Below, piece by piece: positions 7,317-16,900 of a stretch of 64,000 nucleotides of DNA. The first letter of the stretch is position 1. Each line of letters begins with the position of its first letter. The notes under the pieces were generated by a model that worked only from the letters and a program-made list of their open reading frames with translations, was not told the DNA's origin and made no database searches. Source of the DNA: Kitasatospora sp. NBC_01287 (GTDB lineage Bacteria > Actinomycetota > Actinomycetes > Streptomycetales > Streptomycetaceae); contig NZ_JAPEPB010000003.1 of NCBI RefSeq assembly GCF_026340565.1, positions 1-64,000 on the forward strand, read 5' to 3'. The translations under genes were made by a program, and so were the position numbers.

Positions 7317-8194
7317 CACAGGCCCTTCGCGGTGAGCCAGGTGTGCACCGCGGCGGCGAGCGTGGCGTCCACGGAGGCAGGGGCCGGCGTGGGTGCCGGG
7401 GTGGGGCTCGGGGTCGGCTGCGGGGTGGGGATCGGGTTGGGCTTGCCGGTCAGCGCCGCGAAGTCCTGGCCGAGCTGGTACAGGTTGATGCCCTGCGGGT
7501 CCAAGCCCTTCGCCGACAGCCAGTCCTGGGTGATGACGACCCACGCCTCGTCCACGTACGTGGACCAGAACGCCGCGGTCAACTTCTGTACCGCACCCCA
7601 GGTGACGCAGGTCAGGGTCCCGTCGGCGGCGTAGGCCCCGACCGGGACGCTGTGGCCGCCCTCGATCTTCGAGCCCTTGACGACGTCCCAGGGCTGCCCG
7701 GCGTTGAACTGGGTCATGGCGCTGGCTGGGAAGTTGAAGCCGACGTCAACGGATCCGAACAGGTCGATCGCAGCCCGGATCTCGGCGGGGTTGCCGACGT
7801 CAACGGACGCGTACGCCAGGATCTTGTGGCCCGCGATGCCGGTCTTCTGCCAGTAGGCGAGGACGTCCTGGATCACCGCGCCCTGATCGGTGGAGGGGTC
7901 AGCGGGGTTGTAGCCGCTGACCTTCTCGTAGGTGGTGAGGATGTCCTGGTCGGCGACGGTGACGGTGGTGCCCTGGCCGTAGGTGGTCTCGGCCTGGATC
8001 ATGTGGCCGACCGCGGCACAGGTGCAGTCCCCGATCTGGTCGTTCAGGTACATGGGCCAGCTGGTGACGCGGGACTGCCAGTCGGCTGTGGTCGGTGCCG
8101 GCGGCACTGTGCCCGCGGTCAGGTAGTCGCGAAGCCGAAGTTGCGGTCGGGCAGGCTGGGCGGGGAGCCGGCCGCCACGGAATGTGAGGGTCAT
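7316..8194 (-). CDS. papain-like fold protein (putative cysteine peptidase)
   Basis: The start is ATG 8194, with GGAGG 7 nt upstream; the in-frame ATG 18 bp earlier sits on the preceding terminator and lacks a ribosome-binding site. Residues ~45-235 look like a C1-type peptidase: Cys57 in QIGDCTCAAVGHM and His181 in EGGHSVPVGAYA, with TWG in place of the usual NSWG. A Pro/Thr linker (PTPQPTPSPTPAPTPAP) leads to a short C-terminal helix. Located between the tail spike and the lysis genes, it may be a virion-associated peptidase or an inactive binding module. Confidence 0.65.
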   Translation of the reverse strand: MTLTFRGGRLPAQPARPQLRLRDYLTAGTVPPAPTTADWQSRVTSWPMYLNDQIGDCTCAAVGHMIQAETTYGQGTTVTVADQDILTTYEKVSGYNPADPSTDQGAVIQDVLAYWQKTGIAGHKILAYASVDVGNPAEIRAAIDLFGSVDVGFNFPASAMTQFNAGQPWDVVKGSKIEGGHSVPVGAYAADGTLTCVTWGAVQKLTAAFWSTYVDEAWVVITQDWLSAKGLDPQGINLYQLGQDFAALTGKPNPIPTPQPTPSPTPAPTPAPASVDATLAAAVHTWLTAKGL

Positions 8195-8215
8195 GCGATT
8201 GCCTCCGGGCATGCG

Positions 8216-8241
8216 AAAGCCCCGCGCGGTGGCGGGGCTTT
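8216..8241 (-). terminator. hairpin terminator after the tail-spike gene
   Basis: AAAGCCCCGC pairs with GCGGGGCTTT around a 6-nt loop, so the stem is 10 bp and ends in a short U-run in both directions. On the minus strand it is followed by CGCATGCCC, the same tail found after other terminators of this element. Confidence 0.75.
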
Positions 8242-8263
8242 GAGGGAGTCGGTGAGGTGGTTG

Positions 8264-10057
8264 TTAGGCGGGCTCGACCAGGAGCCACGCCACGACGCTC
8301 GTGTCACTGGCAGACGTCGACTTGATCGTGAACGAGGTGGAGGCCGTACGGGCGTTGACGTACGGGGCGCCCACCGTGCCGCCAGGGGACTGGATCGTCA
8401 ATTGGATCCGGGTGTTGGCCGTCACGCTCGTGTTGGAGACCGTCACGGTCCCAGCAGCCAGGGTCGCTGTGCCGGAGCGGGCGTTGCTGCCCTCCGCGAT
8501 TGCCAGTCCTGCGCCTGCCGAACCGCAGATGAGAGCCTTCGCGCTGCTCGACCACGAGGTCCAGGTCCCGTTGGACTGACCAGCACCCACCACGAAATAC
8601 GAGTCGGTCTGCAGTTGGGCGCTGCTGGACCGGTACAGGTCGACGTCCTGGCCGGCGTTCCCAGGGCCCCACTGGAGTTTGCCGTCCGAGCCGACCGTGA
8701 ACCGCTGCTGCGTGTCCCCGGTGACCTGGGCCTGCAGAAGCACCGTCGAGGTCGCCGCCCCGACGGGCGACGCCGTCCCTGACCATGACCAGGTGCTGAT
8801 GCCCGTTCCGGTCAGCATCGCGCCGCGCCGGGCAACTGTGTTGCCGCCGCCGTCGTACCAGCCCGCCGTGACAGCGGTGAGGATCCCGGAGGACACGGTG
8901 ACGTAGGCGGAGCTGGTGACGGACACGCCGTACTGCGGGGTGGTGAGGCCACTGCCGTCGTCGTTCGCGCCGGTGACGGTCTGGAAATTGTCGACGATCA
9001 CCTTGCGGGTGGTGCTGGCGACTGCGAGGCCGGCGTATCCGGCGGAGGTGCTGGCGCTGCCGTCGCGGGTGGCGCGGCAGCCGACCATGGTGATCAGTCC
9101 AGTGTTGGTGGACGCGGTGACGGACCAGCCGTTGTGCGCGTTGCGGTCTGTCGAGCAGCTGATGTAGCTCTGGATGCCGTTGCCGCCGGCGAGTTGAAAG
9201 CCGTCGCTGCCGGACCACTCGGCGCGGCACCCGACGAACGTGGTGCTGTCGGCTCCGGAGATGTACCAGCCGGGCCCGGTACAGCCCAGAACGTACACAT
9301 CGTTCAGGAAACTGTCGGTGGAGTTGTTGAGGACCACGCCGTAGCTCGCCGCCCACAGGACGGACACCCGGTCGAAGTGCAGGCAGTACGGGGCCTGCGG
9401 CCCCGACGAAACACCCATGTTGTAGGTGGTGTTGATGCCGACCCCGGTCGCACTGCGGACCTGCACTTCGCGCAGAACCAGATGCTGGATCTGCCCGGTG
9501 GCGCGAATACCGTCGACCGCGGTCGCCCCAGGGACCGCGGAGCCATCGATCGTCAGGTTGCGGATGGTGATCTCGCTGGCCAGCGTCGCGTAGCTGCCGA
9601 GCTGCTGGTCCAGGACCTGAATGGCCGCCACACCGCTGAACGTGGCGAGCGGCTTGATGCAGGACGGCGCGACCCAGGCCGTGGACTGGGCCTCGCCCCC
9701 GCCGTGACTGCCCTCCAGGGTGGTTCCCGGCAGGACCTTGATCGGTGCGCTGGTGCGGTAGATGCCCTTGGGCAGGTAGACGACGCCCCCCACCGGGCAT
9801 GTGTTCAGCGCGCTCTGGATGGCCGCGGTGTCGTCGGTGGCACCATCCCCCAGGGCCCCGTATGCCTTGACGTTCAGGTAGTCCAGGCCGGACACAGCCC
9901 CCGGCGTCTGCCAGGAGGCGTTGCCGGCGGAGTCGGAGGTGAGGACGCTGCCGTTGGCCGGGCTGGTCGTCACTTTCAACGCCGGGAGGTTGAGCGGGCC
10001 GGTCATCGTGTCACCGGCTTTCGAAACTTTGTCGGTGGCGCCGTACATGGAGACCAC
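8264..10057 (-). CDS. tail spike / right-handed beta-helix protein
   Basis: A 597-aa protein starting at GTG 10057 with GGAGGA 5 nt upstream. The N-terminal ~60 residues (VSKAGDTMTGPLNLPAL) resemble tail-fibre attachment repeats. Residues ~68-110 carry the pectate-lyase-3 entry motif VKAYGALGDGATDDTAAIQS. About 300 residues of beta-helix turns rich in Gly, Ser, Thr and Asn follow, then a ~90-residue C-terminal beta domain ending LVEPA. It is probably the receptor-binding, carbohydrate-degrading or -binding spike. The substrate is unknown. Confidence 0.85.
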   Translation of the reverse strand: MVSMYGATDKVSKAGDTMTGPLNLPALKVTTSPANGSVLTSDSAGNASWQTPGAVSGLDYLNVKAYGALGDGATDDTAAIQSALNTCPVGGVVYLPKGIYRTSAPIKVLPGTTLEGSHGGGEAQSTAWVAPSCIKPLATFSGVAAIQVLDQQLGSYATLASEITIRNLTIDGSAVPGATAVDGIRATGQIQHLVLREVQVRSATGVGINTTYNMGVSSGPQAPYCLHFDRVSVLWAASYGVVLNNSTDSFLNDVYVLGCTGPGWYISGADSTTFVGCRAEWSGSDGFQLAGGNGIQSYISCSTDRNAHNGWSVTASTNTGLITMVGCRATRDGSASTSAGYAGLAVASTTRKVIVDNFQTVTGANDDGSGLTTPQYGVSVTSSAYVTVSSGILTAVTAGWYDGGGNTVARRGAMLTGTGISTWSWSGTASPVGAATSTVLLQAQVTGDTQQRFTVGSDGKLQWGPGNAGQDVDLYRSSSAQLQTDSYFVVGAGQSNGTWTSWSSSAKALICGSAGAGLAIAEGSNARSGTATLAAGTVTVSNTSVTANTRIQLTIQSPGGTVGAPYVNARTASTSFTIKSTSASDTSVVAWLLVEPA

Positions 10058-10079
10058 GTGGGTCCTCCCAGGTCGAGGG

Positions 10080-10385
10080 TCAGACGAGTTTGCCGAGGAC
10101 CACGTAGGTCCGGGACGCGCCTACCGGCACGACCAGGACGCTGTCGCCGGCCGCGGGCGTGTAGGGCGCGAGGCGCTGGTAGGGGCCGGTCAGGGTGGTT
10201 GCCCCGTTGAGGTAGGCCTTGGGGTCGCCGCTGCTGTAGCCCGGGTCGATGGTGGCGGGCAGCGCTGCGAGGGGCCAACCCGAGTCGATGGACGCCGTCC
10301 GCGTCTCCAACCTCGAGACGCGCTGCAAAAGGGCCCTGAACGTCGTCTCGAAACGCCGTTGCAGGTCCGTCGGATAGAGGGTCAC
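10080..10385 (-). CDS. small minor tail protein, 101 aa
   Basis: The N-terminal half is a predicted helix (LQRRFETTFRALLQRVSRLE) that could trimerise. The C-terminal half, with AAGDSVLVVPVGASRTYVVL, is a short beta domain typical of small tail-tip or fibre-connector proteins. It lies between the spike and the larger tail protein, spaced 10-22 bp from each, in the same transcript. No family is assigned with certainty. Confidence 0.7.
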   Translation of the reverse strand: MTLYPTDLQRRFETTFRALLQRVSRLETRTASIDSGWPLAALPATIDPGYSSGDPKAYLNGATTLTGPYQRLAPYTPAAGDSVLVVPVGASRTYVVLGKLV

Positions 10386-10394
10386 GACAGCCTC

Positions 10395-11603
10395 CTAGGC
10401 GGCGATCACACTGGACGTTGTCAGCTGGTACGACTCCGCTTGCTGCGGGCCGGGCGGGTAGGCGGTCCAACCGGTGACCCGGACCGCCACCTGCAGGCCA
10501 GGGGAGCCGTCAGCCTTGGCCGGGTGCAGCGCGGACGTCGCGGTGAGGACCGTGGAGTCGCCGAGGGTGATGTCCCGCAGTCGCGGGAGGGAAGAGCCAC
10601 CCACGGTGATGACGGGCAAGGTCATCGCCTGAGTCTTCAGGGCGACTTGGCCATCCGCCCAGGAGTCGATCTGGGCTTGCGTGGTGACAACTGAGCCCTG
10701 CCAGGACGCGGTGGACTCCATCAGCGGATACCCGCCGGCCAGGTCCGCGAGGTCAGCACCGTGCGGGTACACCGACTGCCACTGCTGCGCCGAGCCGTTG
10801 GGTGGTGCGGTGGCCCAGACGATGTTGCTGGACTGCGAGCCGGTGCGCTGGTAGCCGTAATCCAGGCAGTTGCCCGGGTAGCTGAGCGTGTACCCGGCTT
10901 GCGCGGCGGGGCGCCCCAGTTGCAGGTAGGCGAGCCGCAGGAACACCACGAGGTTGCCGCTGCTGTCCAGGCCGGGCACGAACGCGTACTCCAGTTGGCC
11001 GCTGGCGCACATGTCGGACCAGGCGCTGGATATCTGGGTGAGGTCTGACCACACGTATGACGCGGTCCATGGGACCCCTGCGATCGCCGCGGCCCCCGTC
11101 GGGAGCACCAGGCGTGCGACCGGCCCGTTGGTGGCAACCGTCTGCAGGTATGCGGCGGTGCGGGTGGCGGCCGGTGAGACGCCGGTGGCGATGTACGCCG
11201 ACTGCTTGCTCTGCCCGTAGACGATCAGGTCGGTGAATGCGGTGCAGAGGTCGACCTGCTGGTACTCGATCGTGTCCGTGATCAGCCGGTGCGACCAGAT
11301 GCTGTCGAAAGTGTGCGCCTGGATCGGCAGCGTGCCCTGGGCGCGGCTGGTGTCCGGCCAGTCCCACACCGGGCCGGCCCACACCGGGTAGCCGTCCTCG
11401 AGGACCCACAGGACGGCCCGTCGGCATTCCAATGCCCGGACAAACGGGGCGTTGACCGCGTAGATCTCGTCCAGGGTCAGCTGTCCGGACAGCGTGCCCG
11501 ACCCGTTGAGTTGGGCGCTGAAACTCTGGACGTTCAGGGGGATGCTGTCGGCCAGGACCCGGCCGCTGATCAGGTCGGTCGCCTGATACGTGAAGACACC
11601 CAT
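10395..11603 (-). CDS. minor tail protein (Gp37-like)
   Basis: The start is ATG 11603, overlapping the upstream stop (TGATG); the product is 402 aa. The pattern VFTYQATDLISGRVLADSI, then SGQLTLDEIYAVN and GYPVWAGPVW, matches the siphovirus Gp37-like family of actinophages, a tail-tip component located between Dit and the fibres. Beta-rich, no catalytic motif. Its position after the tape measure and distal tail genes supports the call. Confidence 0.8.
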   Translation of the reverse strand: MGVFTYQATDLISGRVLADSIPLNVQSFSAQLNGSGTLSGQLTLDEIYAVNAPFVRALECRRAVLWVLEDGYPVWAGPVWDWPDTSRAQGTLPIQAHTFDSIWSHRLITDTIEYQQVDLCTAFTDLIVYGQSKQSAYIATGVSPAATRTAAYLQTVATNGPVARLVLPTGAAAIAGVPWTASYVWSDLTQISSAWSDMCASGQLEYAFVPGLDSSGNLVVFLRLAYLQLGRPAAQAGYTLSYPGNCLDYGYQRTGSQSSNIVWATAPPNGSAQQWQSVYPHGADLADLAGGYPLMESTASWQGSVVTTQAQIDSWADGQVALKTQAMTLPVITVGGSSLPRLRDITLGDSTVLTATSALHPAKADGSPGLQVAVRVTGWTAYPPGPQQAESYQLTTSSVIAA

Positions 11604-12691
11604 CAGGTCGACACTGGCTTTACGCGCAGGATGATGCTCGCCGCGGTGCTTGTTGTGGCGAACTGGCTGAACTGGATCGATGACAGCGTGTTGGTGATGC
11701 TCACCGATACGGTGTGCGTTCCGGCGGACGGGGTGTCGGCGGTCGACGGGGAGGTGTAGTAGCTCCAGGCCACCCCCGACTGGATGTAGGAGTCGGCTGT
11801 TGCCTCGGCAGCGTAGATGCTGTCCAGCAGGGTGCTGTCCAGATAGAGCCGGTAAAAGGGCCGGATCTTCGATGAGGATGTGGTGGCGGACTGCACGCCG
11901 GGGCTCTTGAAAAAACACTCGATGTCGGTGTAGCCGTCGGTGGTGACGGTGGTGCTGATGATGGTGTGCTCGGCCGAGTCACTGACCGTGTACGGGGTCG
12001 TCAACTTCGTCATCGCGGGCTGCCACGGCAACACCTTCAGCTGGGTGGCCGCCGTCAGATTGTTGTTGTGGTAGAACGCGCCGGACGTAGGATCGTAGGC
12101 CAACTGTCCGAGGTACCCGGAGGCGGACCCCTTGACGGCGACCAGGACACCACCCGCGGCCGTCGTGAAAACCCGTTTTTCCGTCAGCAGACCCGACGTG
12201 ATGGTCGACGTCCCCGCCGGGACCGACAGCTGTGACAGCGTCAGCGAGTTCGCCGGTGCGGACGGGGCGGAGGGGGCCGGGCCGGGTGTTCCGGTGATAA
12301 TCGCCACAGCCCCGAAAGACGCTGAGGTACCCACGTCGGAGACATAGGCGACGATCAGGTCGATTCGTGGATTCGTCGGGTCCGCGGTGGCCACCGACAG
12401 AGTCGCCTGCGAGGCGAGCGTCGAAGCGTACCCGCCGTACAGGACGTTCGAGGAATTCGCGACAACGAAACTGCCGGGCTGCACCAGCACGTTCATGCCC
12501 GTGCCGGGCTGCACGTACAGGCCGGCACCACCAACGACCCCGGAGCGTAGACCGATCGTGCTGCCGGTGGTAATGCCCGGGTCGAAGAAGAAAGCAGTGA
12601 CCCCGCTGTTACGCAGGTCATTTCCGCCGCTGCCGTCGTAGGTGCAGCCGGTCAGCCACATCGGCAGGCTGGTGGTCACAGATGTCGCCAT
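11603..12691 (-). CDS. minor tail / baseplate upper protein
   Basis: A 362-aa protein with ATG 12691 preceded by AGGAGG. Its N-terminal region (FFFDPGITTGSTIGLRSG, then VQPGTGMNVLVQPGSFVV, then NPRIDLIVAYV) is a pattern seen in fibre-attachment and receptor-binding baseplate proteins of actinophages. The C-terminal half is Ser/Thr-rich beta structure, likely an oligomeric jelly-roll. It forms a coupled block with the neighbouring tail genes. Confidence 0.75.
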   Translation of the reverse strand: MATSVTTSLPMWLTGCTYDGSGGNDLRNSGVTAFFFDPGITTGSTIGLRSGVVGGAGLYVQPGTGMNVLVQPGSFVVANSSNVLYGGYASTLASQATLSVATADPTNPRIDLIVAYVSDVGTSASFGAVAIITGTPGPAPSAPSAPANSLTLSQLSVPAGTSTITSGLLTEKRVFTTAAGGVLVAVKGSASGYLGQLAYDPTSGAFYHNNNLTAATQLKVLPWQPAMTKLTTPYTVSDSAEHTIISTTVTTDGYTDIECFFKSPGVQSATTSSSKIRPFYRLYLDSTLLDSIYAAEATADSYIQSGVAWSYYTSPSTADTPSAGTHTVSVSITNTLSSIQFSQFATTSTAASIILRVKPVST

Positions 12692-12700
12692 GCGGCCCTC

Positions 12701-13951
12701 CTAAAGGTACGCGTCATGCCAATACGCTGTCGCGGTGCTGCCACTGGAGATCGACGCGCCGCCGTACTGCAACGTGTTGGAGCCCGGAGCCAGTTGCCAC
12801 CAGGACGAGGTCAGGTCGGCGGGCCAGTACGTGCCGCCGGTGGACGGAAAACCCGGACTGGTGGAAACCATCGTGGGATTCACATAACCCTGCCGGTTGA
12901 GGAAATCCACCACCAGCACATCACCCGAATTGAGCGTCACCGACGACCAGGACACGGTCTGACCGGTTGTCACGTTCGAGATTCGTGGCCCGCTTGCCGG
13001 CCCAGAAATGACAACGACCGGTGGTGAGAGGAAACTTCCGCCGTTGACCGCGTAACCCCCACCCGGTGGCGGTGACGAATGCAACGTCACGGGGACGGTG
13101 AAAGGTGTCACCATGGTGCCGCCGCCGCCGGACGGCAGCAGACCGACGGACAGGGACCGTTGAGCCACCGCGTATTTTCGCGGATCCGGTGCCACGAGAC
13201 CGACGGTGAACGTCACATCAGTGAGCGTCGGATACGCCTCGGTCAACTTCCCCGACCGGCGCACCCATGCGTATTTCGGCACCGGCTCGTCATACCGGAG
13301 CATCGCGAGATCCGACACGGGAACCGCCTGCTGCAGCGTCGCACGGGCCACATCCCGCAGCGCCTGTGTCGGGGCCGACGCCGTCACGGTGAGAGTCATC
13401 GTGCGGGCCGCGACGTACTGGGGGGAGGCCCAGGCGCCGTGGTCACCGGCGCGGGCGACCAGCCCGCCGCCCTGCACGTCCGGGCCGTCCCAGCCCTCGA
13501 TCTTTCGCCAGATCCAGGAAACCCCGCTGGCATCTGTCTGGCCGAACTCCACGTCCTGGGACCCGTAGAGCAGGCCGCCGGTCCAGTAGCCGACGTCACC
13601 GGCCGGCACCGCCGGTGTGACACCGCCGGTGACCGTGAAATCCTCGACGCCCAGGAACGTGCTAGTGCCGTACCCGCACGTCCAGTTGGCGACGTACACG
13701 CCTTGCGGGGAACCCGCCGGGATGATCCAGATGCACGAGTACTGGCCGACGCCAGTGCGCCAAACCTGCCCGTAGGTCGGGGAGGAGGCCCCCGAGTAGG
13801 TGAACGGGCCGGCGACGTCAGGGACGAAGCCGACTTGCTGGCCGTAGGTGATGTCCAGGGTGATGGTGGACGGGTCGGCCAGGACGCCGGCGGTCGCCGA
13901 GTAGAAATTCAGGTTGAGCTGGTACGGCTGCCCCGCCTGCGCTGTTGACAC
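12701..13951 (-). CDS. distal tail protein (Dit-like)
   Basis: A 416-aa protein immediately after the tape measure gene, the usual position of Dit. Sequence cues are DVEFGQTDASGVSWIWRKIE and a mid-protein segment VTFTVGLVAPDPRKYAVAQR that closely resembles the Dit core of Streptomyces and Mycobacterium phages. The C-terminal region is an extra Gly/Ser-rich beta domain, perhaps a carbohydrate-binding insertion. The N-terminal ~110 residues (YQLNLNFYSATAGVLADPS) look like a separate Ig-like domain. Confidence 0.8.
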   Translation of the reverse strand: MSTAQAGQPYQLNLNFYSATAGVLADPSTITLDITYGQQVGFVPDVAGPFTYSGASSPTYGQVWRTGVGQYSCIWIIPAGSPQGVYVANWTCGYGTSTFLGVEDFTVTGGVTPAVPAGDVGYWTGGLLYGSQDVEFGQTDASGVSWIWRKIEGWDGPDVQGGGLVARAGDHGAWASPQYVAARTMTLTVTASAPTQALRDVARATLQQAVPVSDLAMLRYDEPVPKYAWVRRSGKLTEAYPTLTDVTFTVGLVAPDPRKYAVAQRSLSVGLLPSGGGGTMVTPFTVPVTLHSSPPPGGGYAVNGGSFLSPPVVVISGPASGPRISNVTTGQTVSWSSVTLNSGDVLVVDFLNRQGYVNPTMVSTSPGFPSTGGTYWPADLTSSWWQLAPGSNTLQYGGASISSGSTATAYWHDAYL

Positions 13952-13983
13952 TCACTCGCCTCCTCCGTCGTGCTGGGCATTGG

Positions 13984-16900
13984 TCAGCCGAGTGCGAGAG
14001 CCATGTCCCGTTTGATCGCGGCGAGTTGCTCAGGATTCGGGTACTGGGTGCCGGTGAAATTGATGACGACGCCCTTCGATCCGAGGGCGGTGCCGGCCCC
14101 GCCCTGTTGGGTCAGTTGCCGCACGATCGCTACGAATGCTTGCGATTCGTCCGGGGTCAGGACTGCCTCGGGCCGGCCGAGCCCGTTGACGGGCATCCCG
14201 GACGGCATGAGCCAGCCCCCGGAGTCGTAGCCGACGTAAGGGCCACCGCGGGCGAGTGACTTGATGCCGGGCACGTTGGTGACGTCGTGGTAGCGGGCCT
14301 TGATGTAGTTGATCGCGGAGGCGATGTTTGCCGTCGGATCGAAAATGTTGTTGGCGGTCCCGGCCTGGTGATAGGCAAGAAACGTCGACATGATCGTCTG
14401 CATGATGCCGCGCGACGGGTCCCCGGCTGCGGCGTTGGAGTCCCAGTTGTTCGCCGCGTTGGGGTTGTTGCTCGACTCGTGCATCCCGATCGTCTCCAGG
14501 TCCGGGATCCACGACGTCGGAACGCCTGTTGCCTGCACGGCGGCTGCGAACCAGTCGGCGACGGTGCCGCTGATCGGCCCCGGGGACGAGGCGCTGCTGC
14601 TGCCCTTGCCCGATGAGCCGCCGCCGAAGAGGGACGCAACAGCCTGAACCGCGTCATGGATGAGTGTCGTCGGCATGCCGAGCATCAGCTTGCCGAGATT
14701 CCCGACCGCATTCGTCCCGACCAACTTCGTCAGTGCGTTGTCCAGCGCGGTGGTGTTTCCGGTCGTCACCGCTGCGACGATCTTGCCGAGGTCGACAGCT
14801 TTGCTGATACCCCCGGTGACGTCACCCCAAAGGTTGCTGATGATGCCGCCGCCCTTGTAATGGCCCGGGGTTGAGACCCGCCCACCGCCGTAAGCAGCGT
14901 TCAGAGCCAGGACCGTCTGCGGCCCGAGCGCCCGAACAGCCTCCGGCACAAGGACACCCTCACCCGGGCTGAGCATCGCCGGCACAGTGTCCTCACCCGG
15001 CGCATAACCGGGAACCACACCGCCAGTCGCGAACGGCTTGATGTCCGGCAGCTTCAGGGAGTCCTGCCCGATCGCCCCGACAACACCGTTCCACAGGGCC
15101 TCAATACCGTCGGTGTAGACCGTGGAGATCAGAAAGTTCACTGGCGACTTGAAGACGTCCTCCAGCTTTCCCCACGCCGTCCCGAAAGTGCTGACGAAGG
15201 ACTCAGCCCCTTTCTGAATGTCCGAGAAAAACGGCGCGAAGACATGGTCCTTCAGCCAACCGGCGCCGGACTCGATCTTGTCGAAAGCTTCGGTGAAACC
15301 GGTGACTAGCGGCTGGATCCCGTGATCGTAAAGCCACATTGCCCCCCACTCGATCGCCTGCCAGAACGGGTCCAGCACGTTGTGCCACAACCACAGTGTC
15401 CAGCTCTCGATATCCGCGAAGACTTGCTTCCAGTGCGTCGCCAGATAGATAACCGCGGTGACAACCAGGGCGATCCCGGCAACGATGCCCATCGTCGCCA
15501 GGTTCTCCGCGATGAACGCTGTCGTCGCAGCCGCCGCCTCGGCGACGTTCTCCGCAATGAACGTCGCCGCAGCCACGGTCTGTTCGGCGATCCACGTGCC
15601 GGTAGCGACGGCGGCCGCAGCCAGTTTGGAGCCGAAGTCGGCGACAAAAGCCGCGGTGCTGGACGCCGCACTGCTCATGGCAGTGCCAACGGACGACCCC
15701 CAACCGGCGATGGTCTCGCCCGCGCTCGACGCGAACGTCCCCAGGGAACTCATCCCCGAGCGGGTCGCCGCCGGCAGGGTTGTCGTGAACCAGGTGCCGA
15801 CCGAACTCGCCGCACTCATGAAACGCGACGCCAACTGCGAACCGGCGTCTTTCGCGGACTGCAGCAGGAGTTGCGCGTCCAGCTTGGTCGGCATGACGCC
15901 CTTCACCGCGTTGGCGATGTTCGAGCCCCACCCAGAGACGGCCTTGGAGACGTTCTCGCCGGCATACATGGCCTGCAGTCGGATCCCGTCCCACGGGCCC
16001 CCGGGAGCGGCGAATCCCTTGACGGACTGCACCAGGTAGTCCCAGCCGCCCCCAGGACCGAGCGAGTCCTTGAACAGGCCCGGTATCGACTTCAGGGTGC
16101 TCTTCAGCGGGCCGAGGAGCGCCTTGTCGCCGAGCTTCTCCAACGGCCCGAGCAAGACATCGGGGATGATCTTCTTCAGGCCCTGGAGGGCGAGCATCCC
16201 GGCGACGATGTCACCGATCACTTTGACGACCGTGCCGTTGGGGTGCTGGTTGAGGTATGTCGCGAGCGGGCCCAGGGCCTTGGCCACCTGACCGATGATC
16301 ACGCCGAGCGGAGGGCCGATCTGCGCGATGATCACGCCGACAGCGCTCAGGAAATTGTTGATCTGCGGCGTGTACGTGCCGATGCTCGCCGTCAGCCCGG
16401 TCAGAGCATGCCCGATACCGGCCAGCACGTTCGCTATGCCGCTCGACGCTCCCGGCGCCGAACCGATCTTCAGCAGCTCGCCGGCGAACCCGGCGAACGC
16501 TGGCACCACGACCTGTGCGAACTGCAGACCGTTGGTGACCAGGCCCGCGAAAACCTCCTGCGCGCCCTTGGTCTGCATCGCCCGACCCAGATCGGCGAAC
16601 GCCCCCGAGATCAACGTGGCCATCTTCGTGACCGCGACCGTGACCTCCGGCATCATCGCCGACACGCCCTGCAAGAACACCAGTAGGCCAGGGGCGATCG
16701 CGTTCTGTGCGGCCGTCTCCAGCTCCTTGAAAGATCCCTTCATGCTCAGGATCTGCTCAACGACCTGCTGGGCCGCGGGCGACAAACGCGCCATGTCCTT
16801 CGCGAACTCGTTCGCCGCCTCATTGCTGGTCGACATCGTCGCGGCCATCTGCAGCTGCTGCTCCCGCAGCGTATCCGTCACATTCCGCTCGGCCAGCGCA

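Noticed and set aside
7343..8782. 479-codon plus-strand ORF opposite the papain-like and spike genes
   Set aside because: Gly/Arg/Val-rich antisense shadow without recognisable domains; the minus-strand genes have clear motifs and ribosome-binding sites.
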